From positions 1,612,001 to 1,676,000 of the forward strand of contig NZ_CP082161.1 of NCBI RefSeq assembly GCF_023101665.1: 64,000 bases of DNA, given 5' to 3'. The translations under genes were made by a program, and so were the position numbers. The notes under the pieces are model-generated. The model did no database searches and was not told the origin of the DNA. It saw only the letters and a list, made by a program, of their open reading frames with translations. Within the stretch, counting starts at the first letter, position 1. The number at the start of each line of letters is the position of its first letter. The stretch is from Bradyrhizobium sp. 195. GTDB lineage: Bacteria; Pseudomonadota; Alphaproteobacteria; Rhizobiales; Xanthobacteraceae. Below are positions 26,616-34,737 of the stretch, in pieces.

Positions 26616-27557
26616 CTATTTGCGCAGTTCAGCGTCGGGCGGCAAATATCGCGTTTCCGCACGGGCGAGTTCGTCGTACTTGAACAGTTCGAAGACTTCC
26701 TCGAGAGTAGCAATGTGCGGCTCAATGCTCGCGGTGCTTTCCTCAGCGATGATGCGGCCGCAGACTTGACGCATTGCCGCTATTGCCGCTCGCATAGACT
26801 GGTTGGCCCAGATCACCGTTGAGATGCTGGCTTTGCGGTATACAGAGATTGGTGTTCGATAGTATTTCGTCGGAACGATCACGACCGGCAATCTGTTCTG
26901 CCAAGCGCGCGCGAACGAAAGGATTTCGTCCGCGGTGCTCCCTCGCGAATGAATGAGGATCGCATCGGCTCCCACGTCGGCGTAGGCGTGAGCGCGCGAA
27001 AGTGCTTCGTCCATCTCATGCCCAGCGATCAACGCCTCGATCCTTGCAACCAAGATCAAGTCGTCCGCGACTGTGTCCTTCACTGCCCGGAGGCGGCCAG
27101 AGAATTCGTCGATATCGGCGAGGGGGTGCCGATGCCCAACAAACGAGTTCATCTTCGGAAAGCAGCTGTCCTCGAGCGCGACGCCGGCTGCTCCACGCTG
27201 ACGGAGCCTGCGTGTCACGAGGCGCGCATTGTTGAAATTCCCGAAGCCGCCATCTCCGTCAACGAGCACAGGTAGTTCGCTCGAGTCCACGATCCGCTCG
27301 ACTACGTCTACGAGTTGGCTCCACGACGCTTCGTTGGCATCGCGGTAGCCCAGGGAGCAGGCAACAGACAGGCCGGACGCCCAGAGGCCTTTGAACCCTG
27401 CGCGCTCAGCGATTGCGGCGGAGAGACCATCATGCGCTTCCATGAGGAACGATAGCTCTCTGCGGCAGCAGATTTCGGCGCGCAGCATGTCAGCACGTGA
27501 AGAACCGGCGGATTGATCAGGGCCGTTGGCGAGAACAGATGGTAATCGGTCTTGCAT
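26616..27557 (-). CDS. pepM: Phosphoenolpyruvate mutase
   Basis: A 313-residue member of the isocitrate lyase/PEP mutase superfamily. PEP mutase rearranges phosphoenolpyruvate to phosphonopyruvate, the entry step to nearly all natural phosphonates. Seen motifs: GLWASGLSVACSLGYRDAN (active-site Asp side), LVDGDGGFGNFNNA with the metal-binding Asp pair, the gating-loop motif EDSCFPKMNSF, ARIEALIAGHEMDEAL with the conserved Arg, and DAILIHS with the conserved His. The gating-loop consensus is EDKxxxKxNS; here the first Lys is Ser while the second Lys and Asn remain. The ATG at 27557 is preferred because an AAGGA site precedes it; a TTG nine codons upstream is possible. No phosphonopyruvate decarboxylase gene is visible nearby. 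Confidence 0.9.
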   Translation of the reverse strand: MQDRLPSVLANGPDQSAGSSRADMLRAEICCRRELSFLMEAHDGLSAAIAERAGFKGLWASGLSVACSLGYRDANEASWSQLVDVVERIVDSSELPVLVDGDGGFGNFNNARLVTRRLRQRGAAGVALEDSCFPKMNSFVGHRHPLADIDEFSGRLRAVKDTVADDLILVARIEALIAGHEMDEALSRAHAYADVGADAILIHSRGSTADEILSFARAWQNRLPVVIVPTKYYRTPISVYRKASISTVIWANQSMRAAIAAMRQVCGRIIAEESTASIEPHIATLEEVFELFKYDELARAETRYLPPDAELRK

Positions 27558-28159
27558 GCCAATTCCTTGTGATGACCGGCCCAACGTGTAGACCGGCCGA
27601 TTTGATCAATCGATAGGTGACATGCTTGCGTCATCTAGATCAATTACGAGGGTTGGTAGTTGACCGGGCCCGCAAACCTGTTCCGTGTCGGAGTGCTCAA
27701 GAGTCATTGCTAAGCTCCGCCGGTCATTTGAGTGATGGCGCAAATGGAAAGCACAGCTGTGCTCTGGTCTAGGCGCCGACGACTGCATCATCGATCTTGC
27801 ATTTGTCGACACGGTTTTGAGACTGCGCGATCTGCGCGAAGGCTTCTGAAGTCGATGGCATCTAGAGAGTTCGGGCTTAAGCAAGTTAGGGCGCGAATTC
27901 ATTGTGGACGCGCGCCTTCAAGGTTTGGGGAGGGCGCAGTGCGCCAAATTCTGATCCCCGCAGCGGCGGCATACCATCGCGACCGACGCTTTCTAAGGGC
28001 GGGAGACGCCTCGGTCGCATACTCAGAAAATTGGTGGCTCAGTTCCCCGAACTTGAGGCGAGCTCTTCAGCCAGCTTTAATGCGAGGATCGGAATGATGT
28101 TCGCGCTGGGGGGTATTATGGAGTCGCTTCCTTCGGGGCATCGAAGCACGGCGCGGTTT
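27558..28159 (-). other. Region upstream of pepM, no gene recognised
   Basis: About 600 bases containing presumed promoter sequence of the phosphonate locus and otherwise only short, unrecognisable open frames on both strands. Confidence 0.35.
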
Positions 28160-28510
28160 AGTTGAGCCGGAGATTCGGCGGAAACCCGGCGACACTGGGC
28201 GCTGGCCGACGCCGCGTCGTCCTGGGCGAAGGCGGTGCGATGAAGGCGGAGACGACGCGCCGCCCGCTCTTGCCGCGTGCGCCAGCGCGTTGCGCATGAA
28301 GTGCGCGCGGCAGCGCTGCCAGGTGGCGTTGAGCACTTTGGCGACGGTGGCCTTGATGCCCTCATGGGCGTCGGTCACGACCAGCTTGACGGCGCAGCTG
28401 CGGCGGGCGAGCTTGCTCAAAAACGCCGTCCAGAACGTCTCTGCTTCGGAGGGACCGATATCCATGCCAAGAACTTCGTGCAGGCCGTGGCGCGCGTCCG
28501 GGCGGCCTTT
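28160..28510 (-). pseudogene. IS256-family transposase fragment
   Basis: The minus strand encodes LGMDIGPSEAETFWTAFL, then AVKLVVTDAHEGIKA, then VLNATWQRCRAHFMRNALAHA, the central part of IS256/mutator transposases with a catalytic Asp in VVTDAHEG. After a frame change near 28250 the sequence continues as VVSAFIA and TAFAQDDAASASAQ. N- and C-terminal parts are missing. Confidence 0.85.
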
Positions 28511-28664
28511 CTCTACTGAGCTACACCATCACTGGCGACGTGCCCCCCGGTGTTGCCCTACGCAGGGAGATCGCGAATGAAAAAGATAAGTTAAATCAAC
28601 GAAATGGGCCTGCTGTGTCCTTAGTTGTGTCTCAATCCGCAGAGGCCCGCGTCGCCTAAATAAT

Positions 28665-28913
28665 TTGTATGGGTTAGGGGCGAAGACTGATGAGGCGCGT
28701 AACTGGATACAAGTCGGTTGGGCGCTACTGCCAAACTTTCAGGAGGATGTTGGCAGCAGGCCGATCACCGCTGAACTTACCGACAACCTATCACTGGAAG
28801 AAAGCATTGCAGCGCTAGACAACTACACCCTATGGGCAAAGTTGGCTCTTGCTGAGGGTGACATCATGCAACGTGGAAGAGACGAATTCAGAGAAGCAAA
28901 TTCAATGTGGTGA
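28665..28913 (+). CDS. Small hypothetical protein
   Basis: An 82-codon open frame whose product (LSLEESIAALDNYTLWAKLALAEGD in its C-terminal half) has amphipathic helical composition. I do not recognise the family, and no clear ribosome-binding site precedes the ATG. It stands alone after the IS256 remnant. It could equally be a chance open frame. Confidence 0.35.
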   Translation: MYGLGAKTDEARNWIQVGWALLPNFQEDVGSRPITAELTDNLSLEESIAALDNYTLWAKLALAEGDIMQRGRDEFREANSMW

Positions 28914-29133
28914 GAACCGCGGAGACGGCCACACAAAGTTCTTATGGAAACGTGCAACCTATATTCAATCACACCACCAACCGAGCCGCCATCCTCGCGC
29001 TCTTCAAAGTGGTCAATCGCTACGTGGGCAACTTGCAGCCCATGCCGGGCGTCTTCCCCAGCTATCCTGCGCCTGTGATCCGTAACCAACCGAAGCCTAG
29101 GACTGAGACGCGCGCTGAACTTTCACGCACGCT

Positions 29134-29364
29134 TCATTTGTCTGTAGGGCGCCGCGGTCTTTCCTGTCCTGCCGCGTGCGAGGTTCGGCTTGTGACGGCT
29201 TCAAACACCGCAATACGCCGGTCGAGTTGCCATAGCTCGATGTCGTTGGCATCAACTAGCTGCTGAGCACGTTCCCGTGCTTCCTGCTCGTCGGCACACT
29301 GCAAATTGGCCACGCTTATAACGTGGCGGTCCTGATCCAAAAGGTAAGCTCGGTAGTGCGCCAT
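29134..29364 (-). CDS. Small conserved rhizobial hypothetical protein
   Basis: A 76-residue protein beginning MAHYRAYLLDQDRHVISVANLQCADEQEARERAQQL, a pattern I recognise as a common family of short Bradyrhizobium proteins of unknown function: an N-terminal beta-strand pair, then a helix rich in Ala, Glu and Arg, then ELWQLDRRIAVFE. The internal ATG (29364) is chosen because family members start with MAHYRAY. The function is unknown; it is likely cytosolic. Confidence 0.6.
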   Translation of the reverse strand: MAHYRAYLLDQDRHVISVANLQCADEQEARERAQQLVDANDIELWQLDRRIAVFEAVTSRTSHAAGQERPRRPTDK

Positions 29365-29471
29365 CCAACCCCCCAAGGTCCGCGCTCATCCATCAGTGTC
29401 CGGTCGATGTGCTCGGGTTGTTCCTTCAAATTGACCGGGCCCAGACCCTGGCTGGCTTGATCATCGGACCA

Positions 29472-29708
29472 TCACCTCGATCCTTCAATGAGCTTTCTCC
29501 AGCCGAGCGCATCGTTCGCCGTCAGAAGCGAACCGCCAAGCGTTGCCAAGTAGTTTGGCAATTCGCAATCGGGACGCGCGTTCATATTGCCGACAAACGA
29601 GGCGACGGAGTTCTTAAGATCCCCTCGGTCGAGATGATCGAAAGCCCGCTGCTTGCACCGCTCGACATATTTGTCGCGCGTCATCTCAATTAATAGGGAA
29701 CGTTCCAT
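29472..29708 (-). CDS. Small conserved rhizobial hypothetical protein
   Basis: A 78-residue protein starting at the ATG at 29708, which is preceded by GGGAGG at a good distance. The segment EMTRDKYVERCKQRAFDHLDRGDLKNSVASFVGNMN is typical of a small rhizobial protein family of unknown function. Helical, no signal peptide or membrane segment, likely cytosolic. The longer frame upstream has no family similarity. No operon partner is evident. Confidence 0.65.
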   Translation of the reverse strand: MERSLLIEMTRDKYVERCKQRAFDHLDRGDLKNSVASFVGNMNARPDCELPNYLATLGGSLLTANDALGWRKLIEGSR

Positions 29709-30263
29709 TTCGCCTCCCAACCGATGACTGCTTCCAATAGTGAAGTTGGAGCGGAGTGGATTTGGCCCGTCTGTTCGAAAGGCGACAAACGGATGCGCTT
29801 TTGGTCGCAAGTGTGGGAATTAGGACACAGACACACATCGCGACCGCACTGTCGGCGCCGGGCGGAGTCCAAGCCAGATACCCGGGCCGCATCTTGTCTA
29901 TGGTTTTCTGACGACTACGCCGAATGCGGTAGTCGCGCCGATCCATCCGAAGGCGATGCCGGTGATCCTAACGACGAACAAGGGCGCGATGTGTGGATGC
30001 GCGGCTCCGTTGGGGTAACGCGGACATGCGGCCGCCCCTCTGGAATTACGCATCAGACACCCGTTACACTTCCAACTTCAATTCGACCTGGTGCTGGCCT
30101 GTGTTTGTACCAGAAACCGCGGAACCTCGAAATCTCGGGTGAGTTACAGAACCGAAGAGGATTTGGGTAAGCGGTAATGCAATCGTGCGCGCAATAGCAT
30201 GCTGGATTTCTGTTTATCCGTAAGTCCCTCTTTATTGGGCAGTATTTGAACAGTGAGGTGACA
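29709..30263 (+). other. Region with no recognised gene
   Basis: About 550 bases. A 148-codon plus-strand open frame (29724-30170) shows no motif and has Arg/Pro-rich composition typical of chance frames. The end of the region holds the promoter of the small secreted protein gene at 30264. Confidence 0.35.
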
Positions 30264-30536
30264 ATGAAAGCATCCCTTCTTCTTACTGGCGCGCTCATCG
30301 TCGGATGCGCCGCCCCAACACTCGCTGATGAGTTCTACGTCGTGCAAGGTCCTAGCCACAACTGCACGATTACCTCCACGCGCCCGGCGGACAAGGAAGT
30401 CGTGACGCAGATCGGTCCGATGGCCTTCAAGAGCCGCGTCGAAGCTGAAGACCGCATCAAGCAGACCAAAGTCTGCGAGGAAGGTACCGTTGGTAGCAGC
30501 ACCAGCAGCACGACCGTTATCAAAGAGAAGCAATGA
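30264..30536 (+). CDS. Small secreted/periplasmic hypothetical protein
   Basis: A 90-residue protein with a clear signal peptide (MKASLLLTGALIVGCAAPTLA, cleavage before DEF). The mature part includes YVVQGPSHNCTITSTRPADKEVV and a conserved-looking VEAEDRIKQTKVC. It has two Cys residues that could form a disulfide in the periplasm. The ATG at 30264 follows GAGGTGAC. Similar small exported proteins are common in Bradyrhizobium; their function is unknown. A GC-rich hairpin follows at 30571-30592. Confidence 0.7.
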   Translation: MKASLLLTGALIVGCAAPTLADEFYVVQGPSHNCTITSTRPADKEVVTQIGPMAFKSRVEAEDRIKQTKVCEEGTVGSSTSSTTVIKEKQ

Positions 30537-30570
30537 ATTTCTGATCGAATTCTGGCGAACTTCGAGAAAG

Positions 30571-30597
30571 ATCGCGCCCCGGTGGGCGCGACCTTAG
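30571..30597 (+). terminator. Possible terminator hairpin
   Basis: An inverted repeat TCGCGCCC / GGGCGCGA with a 4-base loop lies 35 bp after the small secreted protein gene. It has no long T run, so it is a weak candidate. Confidence 0.45.
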
Positions 30598-30615
30598 AGC
30601 AGTTGATCGAACATC

Positions 30616-30993
30616 TCAGAGAGCTGGAGTTAAATCTGGCGGCGCGCGAGATAGCCGACAGTCGCGAGCCGCACTAGCGCGGCTGATCTCGTGCGCAAGC
30701 CTTAGCGCATCGCACGGTTGCATCACTTCAATGCGACACGCAGCGGGCCATTCACCATCTGCCGCTTCGCTGAGTTGCCGACCAATCTCTTCATTGAGCG
30801 CCTTTGGACCCCAATTCGTACCGTCGCTTTTAACGATCCGTTTGGCGCGTTCGAAGGCATGGCTTTCGGCCGCATCATCACCGACGCGGATGGTTACATC
30901 AGAATCGAAGGGACAGACCGCAATTGCTCGAGTTGTCTCTGGCGCATAACGCACGGTCGCGGTGAGATCATCGGCGTACCCTTTGGGGGACAT
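30616..30993 (-). CDS. Hypothetical protein (rhizobial type)
   Basis: From the ATG at 30993 (preceded by GGGGACAGGAAG) the frame encodes 125 residues: SPKGYADDLTATVRYAPETTRAIAVCPFDSDVTIRVGDDAAESHAF, then AKRIVKSDGTNWGPKALNEEIGRQLSEAADGE. The composition is protein-like, and the segment ending EEIGRQLSEAADGE recalls short Bradyrhizobium proteins. The function is unknown. The open frame extends further upstream, but the extension is Arg/Pro-rich and is probably not coding. The C-terminal tail after DGE looks different and could be altered. Confidence 0.5.
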   Translation of the reverse strand: MSPKGYADDLTATVRYAPETTRAIAVCPFDSDVTIRVGDDAAESHAFERAKRIVKSDGTNWGPKALNEEIGRQLSEAADGEWPAACRIEVMQPCDALRLAHEISRASAARDCRLSRAPPDLTPAL

Positions 30994-31290
30994 GTACAGC
31001 TTCCTGTCCCCTCGACCCGAGGGAGACCTCGCACGCAGTGCGCCATGGCACGAGACGGATCGGCAGTTAGGGCGAGGCCCGGTGTGCCTTGGAGCCCGGG
31101 GCCTCATAACCTCAGCAGCCTGACAAGAGGTTGTTCGGCTACACGTCCAGCTTATCCGGAGTAGCCAATCTCGCTTTTGATGTTGCGCAAAGTCTGCCTG
31201 GGGCCAGCCGGCCCCTTGCGGCGGTTGGAGAGGACAGCGGGGCCGGCGTAAGCGCGAATTTCTCCGCACCTTTTGCTTTTGAGTGCTCTG

Positions 31291-31803
31291 ATGCATGAGG
31301 TGTCCACCAAAATAGGTGGACACCTTGTGATGGCAGCGGATGATCAGAAACTGCGGGTCAGGCTTGTTGGCCGGAACGGTCGCCGGCGCTACGAGGCGGC
31401 ATCGAAAGAGCGTCTTGTCACGGCCTGCCTTGAGCCTGGGGTTTCGGTATCGAGGCTTGCACTCGAACATGGGGTCAACGCGAACCTCCTTCGGAAGTGG
31501 ATCAAGAAGCACACCGCCACCAGGTCGCTGCCGCCGTCCTCACGCCCGGCGTTCATCCCGGTTCAGCTTGAGGGGTCCGCCGATCGAGCCCTGTCGCGGC
31601 AAGACAGCGTGGCGACGGTGGATTTGCCGGCGACTTGCGATGAAATGCGTGGTTCGGAACCCAAAGGGACTCCAGCTTTTTGTTCTCCGGCCAAAGTGAG
31701 CGTGTCGCTGCCGAACGGCGTGAAGCTCGCGCTGGAATGCGGCGATGTGGATGCATTGACGGCGATCATCGGAGCACTGGGCCATGTTCAGACTGGGCGG
31801 TGA
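31291..31803 (+). CDS. tnpA: IS66 family accessory protein TnpA
   Basis: A TnpA-type protein of up to 171 residues with a helix-turn-helix: NGRRRYEAASKERLVTACLEPGVSVSRLALEHGVNANLLRKWIKKH. It ends with VSVSLPNGVKLALECGDVDALTAIIGALG, the typical C-terminal segment. Two starts are possible: ATG at 31291 or ATG at 31330. The second lies directly behind a perfect 26-base dyad (31299-31324), which would place a hairpin in the leader. The 3' end overlaps tnpB by 20 bases. Intact. Confidence 0.88.
   Translation: MHEVSTKIGGHLVMAADDQKLRVRLVGRNGRRRYEAASKERLVTACLEPGVSVSRLALEHGVNANLLRKWIKKHTATRSLPPSSRPAFIPVQLEGSADRALSRQDSVATVDLPATCDEMRGSEPKGTPAFCSPAKVSVSLPNGVKLALECGDVDALTAIIGALGHVQTGR
31299..31324 (+). 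promoter_or_regulatory. Perfect 10-bp dyad at the start of tnpA
   Basis: GGTGTCCACC and GGTGGACACC flank a 6-base AT-rich loop. It could be an operator or an mRNA hairpin controlling translation from the ATG at 31330. It is not the terminal repeat of the element. Confidence 0.6.
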
Positions 31804-32137
31804 CCTGCAGGTCTATCTGCACCGTGAGCCGATCGACTTCCGGGCTGGCATCAACAGCCTTGCGGTCCTGGTCCAGGAGACGATGGCGCTCGATCCATTC
31901 ACTCCGGCGGTTTTTGCGTTCTGCAATCGCCGTTGCGACCGGATGAAGTTGCTGTTCTTCGACCGGTCCGGCTTTGTGCTGGTCCTGAAGCGGCTGACCG
32001 AGGACAAGTTCCGATGGCCGCGCCGCCAGGAGGCGGTCGTCACGCTGACGACCGAGCAATTGCACTGGATCCTTGACGGCATCGATATCGATGCGATGGT
32101 CCGCCATCCGGTGCGGCAATATCAGGTTGCCGGCTGA
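31784..32137 (+). CDS. tnpB: IS66 family accessory protein TnpB
   Basis: A 117-residue IS66 Orf2 protein: LQVYLHREPIDFRAGINSLAVLVQ at the start, then AVFAFCNRRCDRMKLLFFDRSGFVLVLKRL, and FRWPRRQEAVVTLT. Overlaps tnpA by 20 bases and precedes tnpC by 52 bp. Intact and needed for transposition together with TnpA and TnpC; its molecular role is unclear. Confidence 0.92.
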   Translation: MFRLGGDLQVYLHREPIDFRAGINSLAVLVQETMALDPFTPAVFAFCNRRCDRMKLLFFDRSGFVLVLKRLTEDKFRWPRRQEAVVTLTTEQLHWILDGIDIDAMVRHPVRQYQVAG

Positions 32138-32189
32138 GCTCTCGAGTTGAGCGGTTGACGCGTCGGTACGGTTCAGATTCAAGAATCCG

Positions 32190-33761
32190 ATGAATCGAAC
32201 CGGCGATCCGAGTGTTGAAGTGCTGTTGGCGCGCATTGCTGCGCTGCAGGCGGATAACCATCAACTCGCCGACCGCGTCGTCAAACTCGAGGAAGAACTG
32301 GCGCTGGCACGCCTGCATCGTTTTGCGCCACGCAGCGAAAAGCACGTCGATCGTCTCTTCAATGAAGCCGAGCAGGCCGCCGATGAGGATGACGCCGGCA
32401 GTGAAACGAACAATATCGCCGAACTTCCGGACACGGGCTTGCCACCCGTCGAAAACACAACGGGAAAGAAGCGCGGCCGCAGGCCGCTGCCGGCGAACCT
32501 GCCGCGTGAGCGCGTCGAGTATGACCTGCCCGACGATCAGAAGGCGTGTCCTTGCTGCCGTGGCCAGATGCATCGCATGGGCGAGGCTGTCACCGAGCAA
32601 CTTCATATCGAGGTGAAGGCGAAGGTTTTACAGAACGTACGCTTCAAATATGCGTGCCGCCATTGCGATCGCACCGGGATCAACGCCCCTGTCGTGACCG
32701 CGCCGATGCCGACGCAGCCGCTGCCGGGCAGCGTTGCCACGGCCTCAACGCTGGCGTTCGCGCTGGTTCATAAATATGTCGATGGCACGCCGCTCTACCG
32801 CCTGGCGCAGGCCTTCGAACGCGCCGGTGTTCCGGTCAGCCGCGGCGCTTTGGGTCGCTGGGTGATCGGCTCGAGCGAGAAACATCTCTCCCGCATCTAT
32901 GACGCCCTGAAGCTGCGGCTCAGATCGCAGCCTCTCATCCATGGCGACGAGACGACGGTTCAGGTCCTCAAGGAGAAGGACAAAAAGGCCACCAGCACAT
33001 CGTATATGTGGGCTTATCGCAGCGGCAAGGGCAGTCACGAGCCCATCGTTCTTCTGGATTATCAGCCGGGCCGCGGCCAAATCCACCCGCAGGCCTTCCT
33101 CGGCGATTACCGCGGCATCGTGATGAGTGACGGCTATACCGCATGGCGCACGCTGGAACTGGCCACCCACATCGGCTGCATGGCCCACTCCCGGCGGCGC
33201 TTTGTCGATGCCCTCAGGGCGAGGAAGAAGGGCGGCGGTCCGCCCGAGCAGGCGCTGCGGTTCTTCGACCAGCTCTACCGGGTTGAAAGGCAGGCGCGGG
33301 ACGGAATACCGGAGAAGGGTGAAACACAGGCCGACTGCATTCGCCGCTTCCGCCAGCAACATAGTGTCCCCATCCTCAATGCTCTCAAGGTATGGCTCGA
33401 TGACATGGCCCCGAAGGTCTTGCCTGACAGCAAGCTCGGCGACGCCGTATCCTACACCCGAAACCAATGGGAATATCTGACGCGCTACACCGGGGACGGC
33501 AGCATGCCGATCGACAACAATCTTCTGGAGCGCGACATCAGGGTTTTTGCAACTGGCAGGAAGAGTTGGTTGTTCAGCGATACCGTGGACGGAGCCAAGG
33601 CCAGTGCCGTCGTCTACAGCCTGATGCTGACCTGCCGCGCCTCACGTGTCGAGCCGTTAGCGTGGTTGCGCCACGTCCTCACCGAATCGCCTCAGCGCGC
33701 CGGCGACGCCGATATTACCGACCTGCTGCCCTTCAACTTCCACAAAGCCGCCACTGCCTGA
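32190..33761 (+). CDS. tnpC: IS66 family transposase TnpC
   Basis: A 523-residue transposase. It has an N-terminal coiled coil (VVKLEEELALARLHRFAPRSEKH), a Pro/Arg-rich linker, and a zinc-finger-like CPCCRGQMHRMGE near residue 118 with YACRHCDRTG after it. The catalytic core has HGDETTVQVLKEK near 250, SDGYTAWRTLE near 312, HIGCMAHSRRRFVDA near 330, and MPIDNNLLERDIRVFATGRKSW near 437. Complete, with its stop about 75 bp from the right end of the element. Confidence 0.94.
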   Translation: MNRTGDPSVEVLLARIAALQADNHQLADRVVKLEEELALARLHRFAPRSEKHVDRLFNEAEQAADEDDAGSETNNIAELPDTGLPPVENTTGKKRGRRPLPANLPRERVEYDLPDDQKACPCCRGQMHRMGEAVTEQLHIEVKAKVLQNVRFKYACRHCDRTGINAPVVTAPMPTQPLPGSVATASTLAFALVHKYVDGTPLYRLAQAFERAGVPVSRGALGRWVIGSSEKHLSRIYDALKLRLRSQPLIHGDETTVQVLKEKDKKATSTSYMWAYRSGKGSHEPIVLLDYQPGRGQIHPQAFLGDYRGIVMSDGYTAWRTLELATHIGCMAHSRRRFVDALRARKKGGGPPEQALRFFDQLYRVERQARDGIPEKGETQADCIRRFRQQHSVPILNALKVWLDDMAPKVLPDSKLGDAVSYTRNQWEYLTRYTGDGSMPIDNNLLERDIRVFATGRKSWLFSDTVDGAKASAVVYSLMLTCRASRVEPLAWLRHVLTESPQRAGDADITDLLPFNFHKAATA

Positions 33762-33837
33762 ACGGCCCGGTATCGCCCGATACTAGGGCAATCCATCAAA
33801 ACCGCCGGCGTCATCGTGCGGGGAAAATCGCGCTTAC

Positions 33838-33979
33838 GGGCCGGCGGTCCGATGGGCCGGCGGATCGGGACGTCCGCCACGCCCCGCACGCTAATCCCGA
33901 TCAGATGATCGCCGTGTTCACTTTGTGGTCGGAAGCAGGGTATTTGTAATGTTCCAGCAAAGGAACAGCGAGGTCGCCG
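33838..33979 (+). other. Flank of the IS66 insertion
   Basis: Short noncoding sequence after the target duplication, carrying the presumed promoter of the next small gene. Confidence 0.3.
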
Positions 33980-34183
33980 ATGAAGGACATGCCAGTCCGG
34001 CTGGAGAAGCTCCGCACCGACGCCGCCGAATGTGCCCTCATTCGTAATCTGGCGACGGACCCGAAAAAGCGGGAGCTGTTCGCGAAACCTGCCGAGCACT
34101 TGACCGTGCTCGCGTCCGAGGTTGAGCGGGCTCTTGGCGACAGCCATTCCGAGATCGCTCCTGACGTTCCGCCGGGAGCTTAG
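33980..34183 (+). CDS. Small conserved rhizobial hypothetical protein
   Basis: A 67-residue, mostly helical protein: RLEKLRTDAAECALIRNLATDPKKRELFAKPAEHLTVLASEVERAL. This pattern is common among short rhizobial proteins of unknown function. It lacks a signal peptide. An AGCGAGG stretch lies shortly before the ATG and could serve as ribosome-binding site. It precedes the CsbD-like gene by about 120 bp on the same strand. Confidence 0.6.
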   Translation: MKDMPVRLEKLRTDAAECALIRNLATDPKKRELFAKPAEHLTVLASEVERALGDSHSEIAPDVPPGA

Positions 34184-34305
34184 TCATCTTCCTTTTCGGG
34201 GGCTTCCTCGAAGGTCGTCCTATGCGGTGCGACACAATCGGCTTCACGTTCGAACTCGGCTCGTGCCGGCGCGTTGGATTGTCCTCCCAACCGGAGGAGG
34301 AAGCT

Positions 34306-34509
34306 ATGGATTGGAACCGCATCGAAGGAAACTGGAAGCAGGTAAAGGGCAAAGTGAAGGAGCAGTGGGGCAAGCTGACGGACGATGACTTAGACGCCAT
34401 TGACGGAAAGCAAGACCAGCTTGAAGGAAAGCTCCAGCAGCGCTACGGCTACCAAAAGGATCAAGCCAAAAAAGAACTCAACGATTGGTTTGGTCGTCAG
34501 AAGTGGTAG
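34306..34509 (+). CDS. CsbD-like stress protein
   Basis: A 67-residue protein of the CsbD/YjbJ family: MDWNRIEGNWKQVKGKVKEQWGKLTDDDL, then IDGKQDQLEGKLQQRYGYQKDQAKKELNDWF, which is the complete family pattern. The ATG at 34306 is chosen because a strong GGAGGAGG site precedes it and family members begin MDWN or MNWD. CsbD proteins are abundant, charged, cytosolic, and induced by general or osmotic stress; the molecular role is not known. A good terminator follows. Confidence 0.92.
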   Translation: MDWNRIEGNWKQVKGKVKEQWGKLTDDDLDAIDGKQDQLEGKLQQRYGYQKDQAKKELNDWFGRQKW

Positions 34510-34516
34510 CCCCTCA

Positions 34517-34545
34517 AAGCCCGCCGGTCCCGCGCGGGCTTTTCT
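34517..34545 (+). terminator. Rho-independent terminator after the CsbD-like gene
   Basis: Stem AAGCCCGC / GCGGGCTT followed by TTCTTCT, eight bases after the stop codon. Well placed and convincing. Confidence 0.8.
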
Positions 34546-34599
34546 TCTCGCGTCGTTCGACGATTGAGAAGCGACTAGGAGTTGTCCGATCACGCCACG

Positions 34600-34737
34600 T
34601 CAGGGACACGCTCCGAAAACAAACCGCAGAGCCAGAACGACCATCCCAGAGACAAGGCCGGCAATTGCCGCAAGAACCAAGTCAGGTCGCGCACTCGTAG
34701 TTACAACCCGCCTGACGAAATTTCTCAGCTCCCCCAT
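34600..34737 (-). CDS. Small putative membrane protein
   Basis: A 45-residue frame from the ATG at 34737: a basic N-terminal region (MGELRNFVRRVVTTSARPD) followed by one hydrophobic segment LVLAAIAGLVSGMVVLALRFVFG. This looks like a single-span inner-membrane peptide. No good ribosome-binding site is visible and I do not know a family, so it is tentative. Confidence 0.4.
   Translation of the reverse strand: MGELRNFVRRVVTTSARPDLVLAAIAGLVSGMVVLALRFVFGACP

Larger units (their letters stand above)
31248..33837 (+). mobile_element. Complete IS66 family element with perfect 8-bp target duplication
   Basis: The left end is GTAAGCGCGAATTTCTCCGC (31248 on); the right end read inward from 33837 is GTAAGCGCGATTTTCCCCGC. 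It is flanked on both sides by the identical octamer GGGCCGGC (31240-31247 and 33838-33845), the expected IS66 target duplication. Genes tnpA, tnpB and tnpC are intact and in order. The element is about 2.59 kb and looks recently inserted. Confidence 0.95.

Noticed and set aside
28509..28530. CTCTACTGAGCTACACCA, whose complement resembles the D-arm of a tRNA
   Set aside because: Only about 18 bases match; no acceptor stem, anticodon arm or T-arm could be found nearby, so I do not call a tRNA or an attachment site.
30994..31512. Upstream extension of the minus-strand hypothetical gene at 30616-30993
   Set aside because: The extension is rich in Arg, Pro and His, crosses the end of the IS66 element and lacks a start site; the internal ATG has a ribosome-binding sequence.
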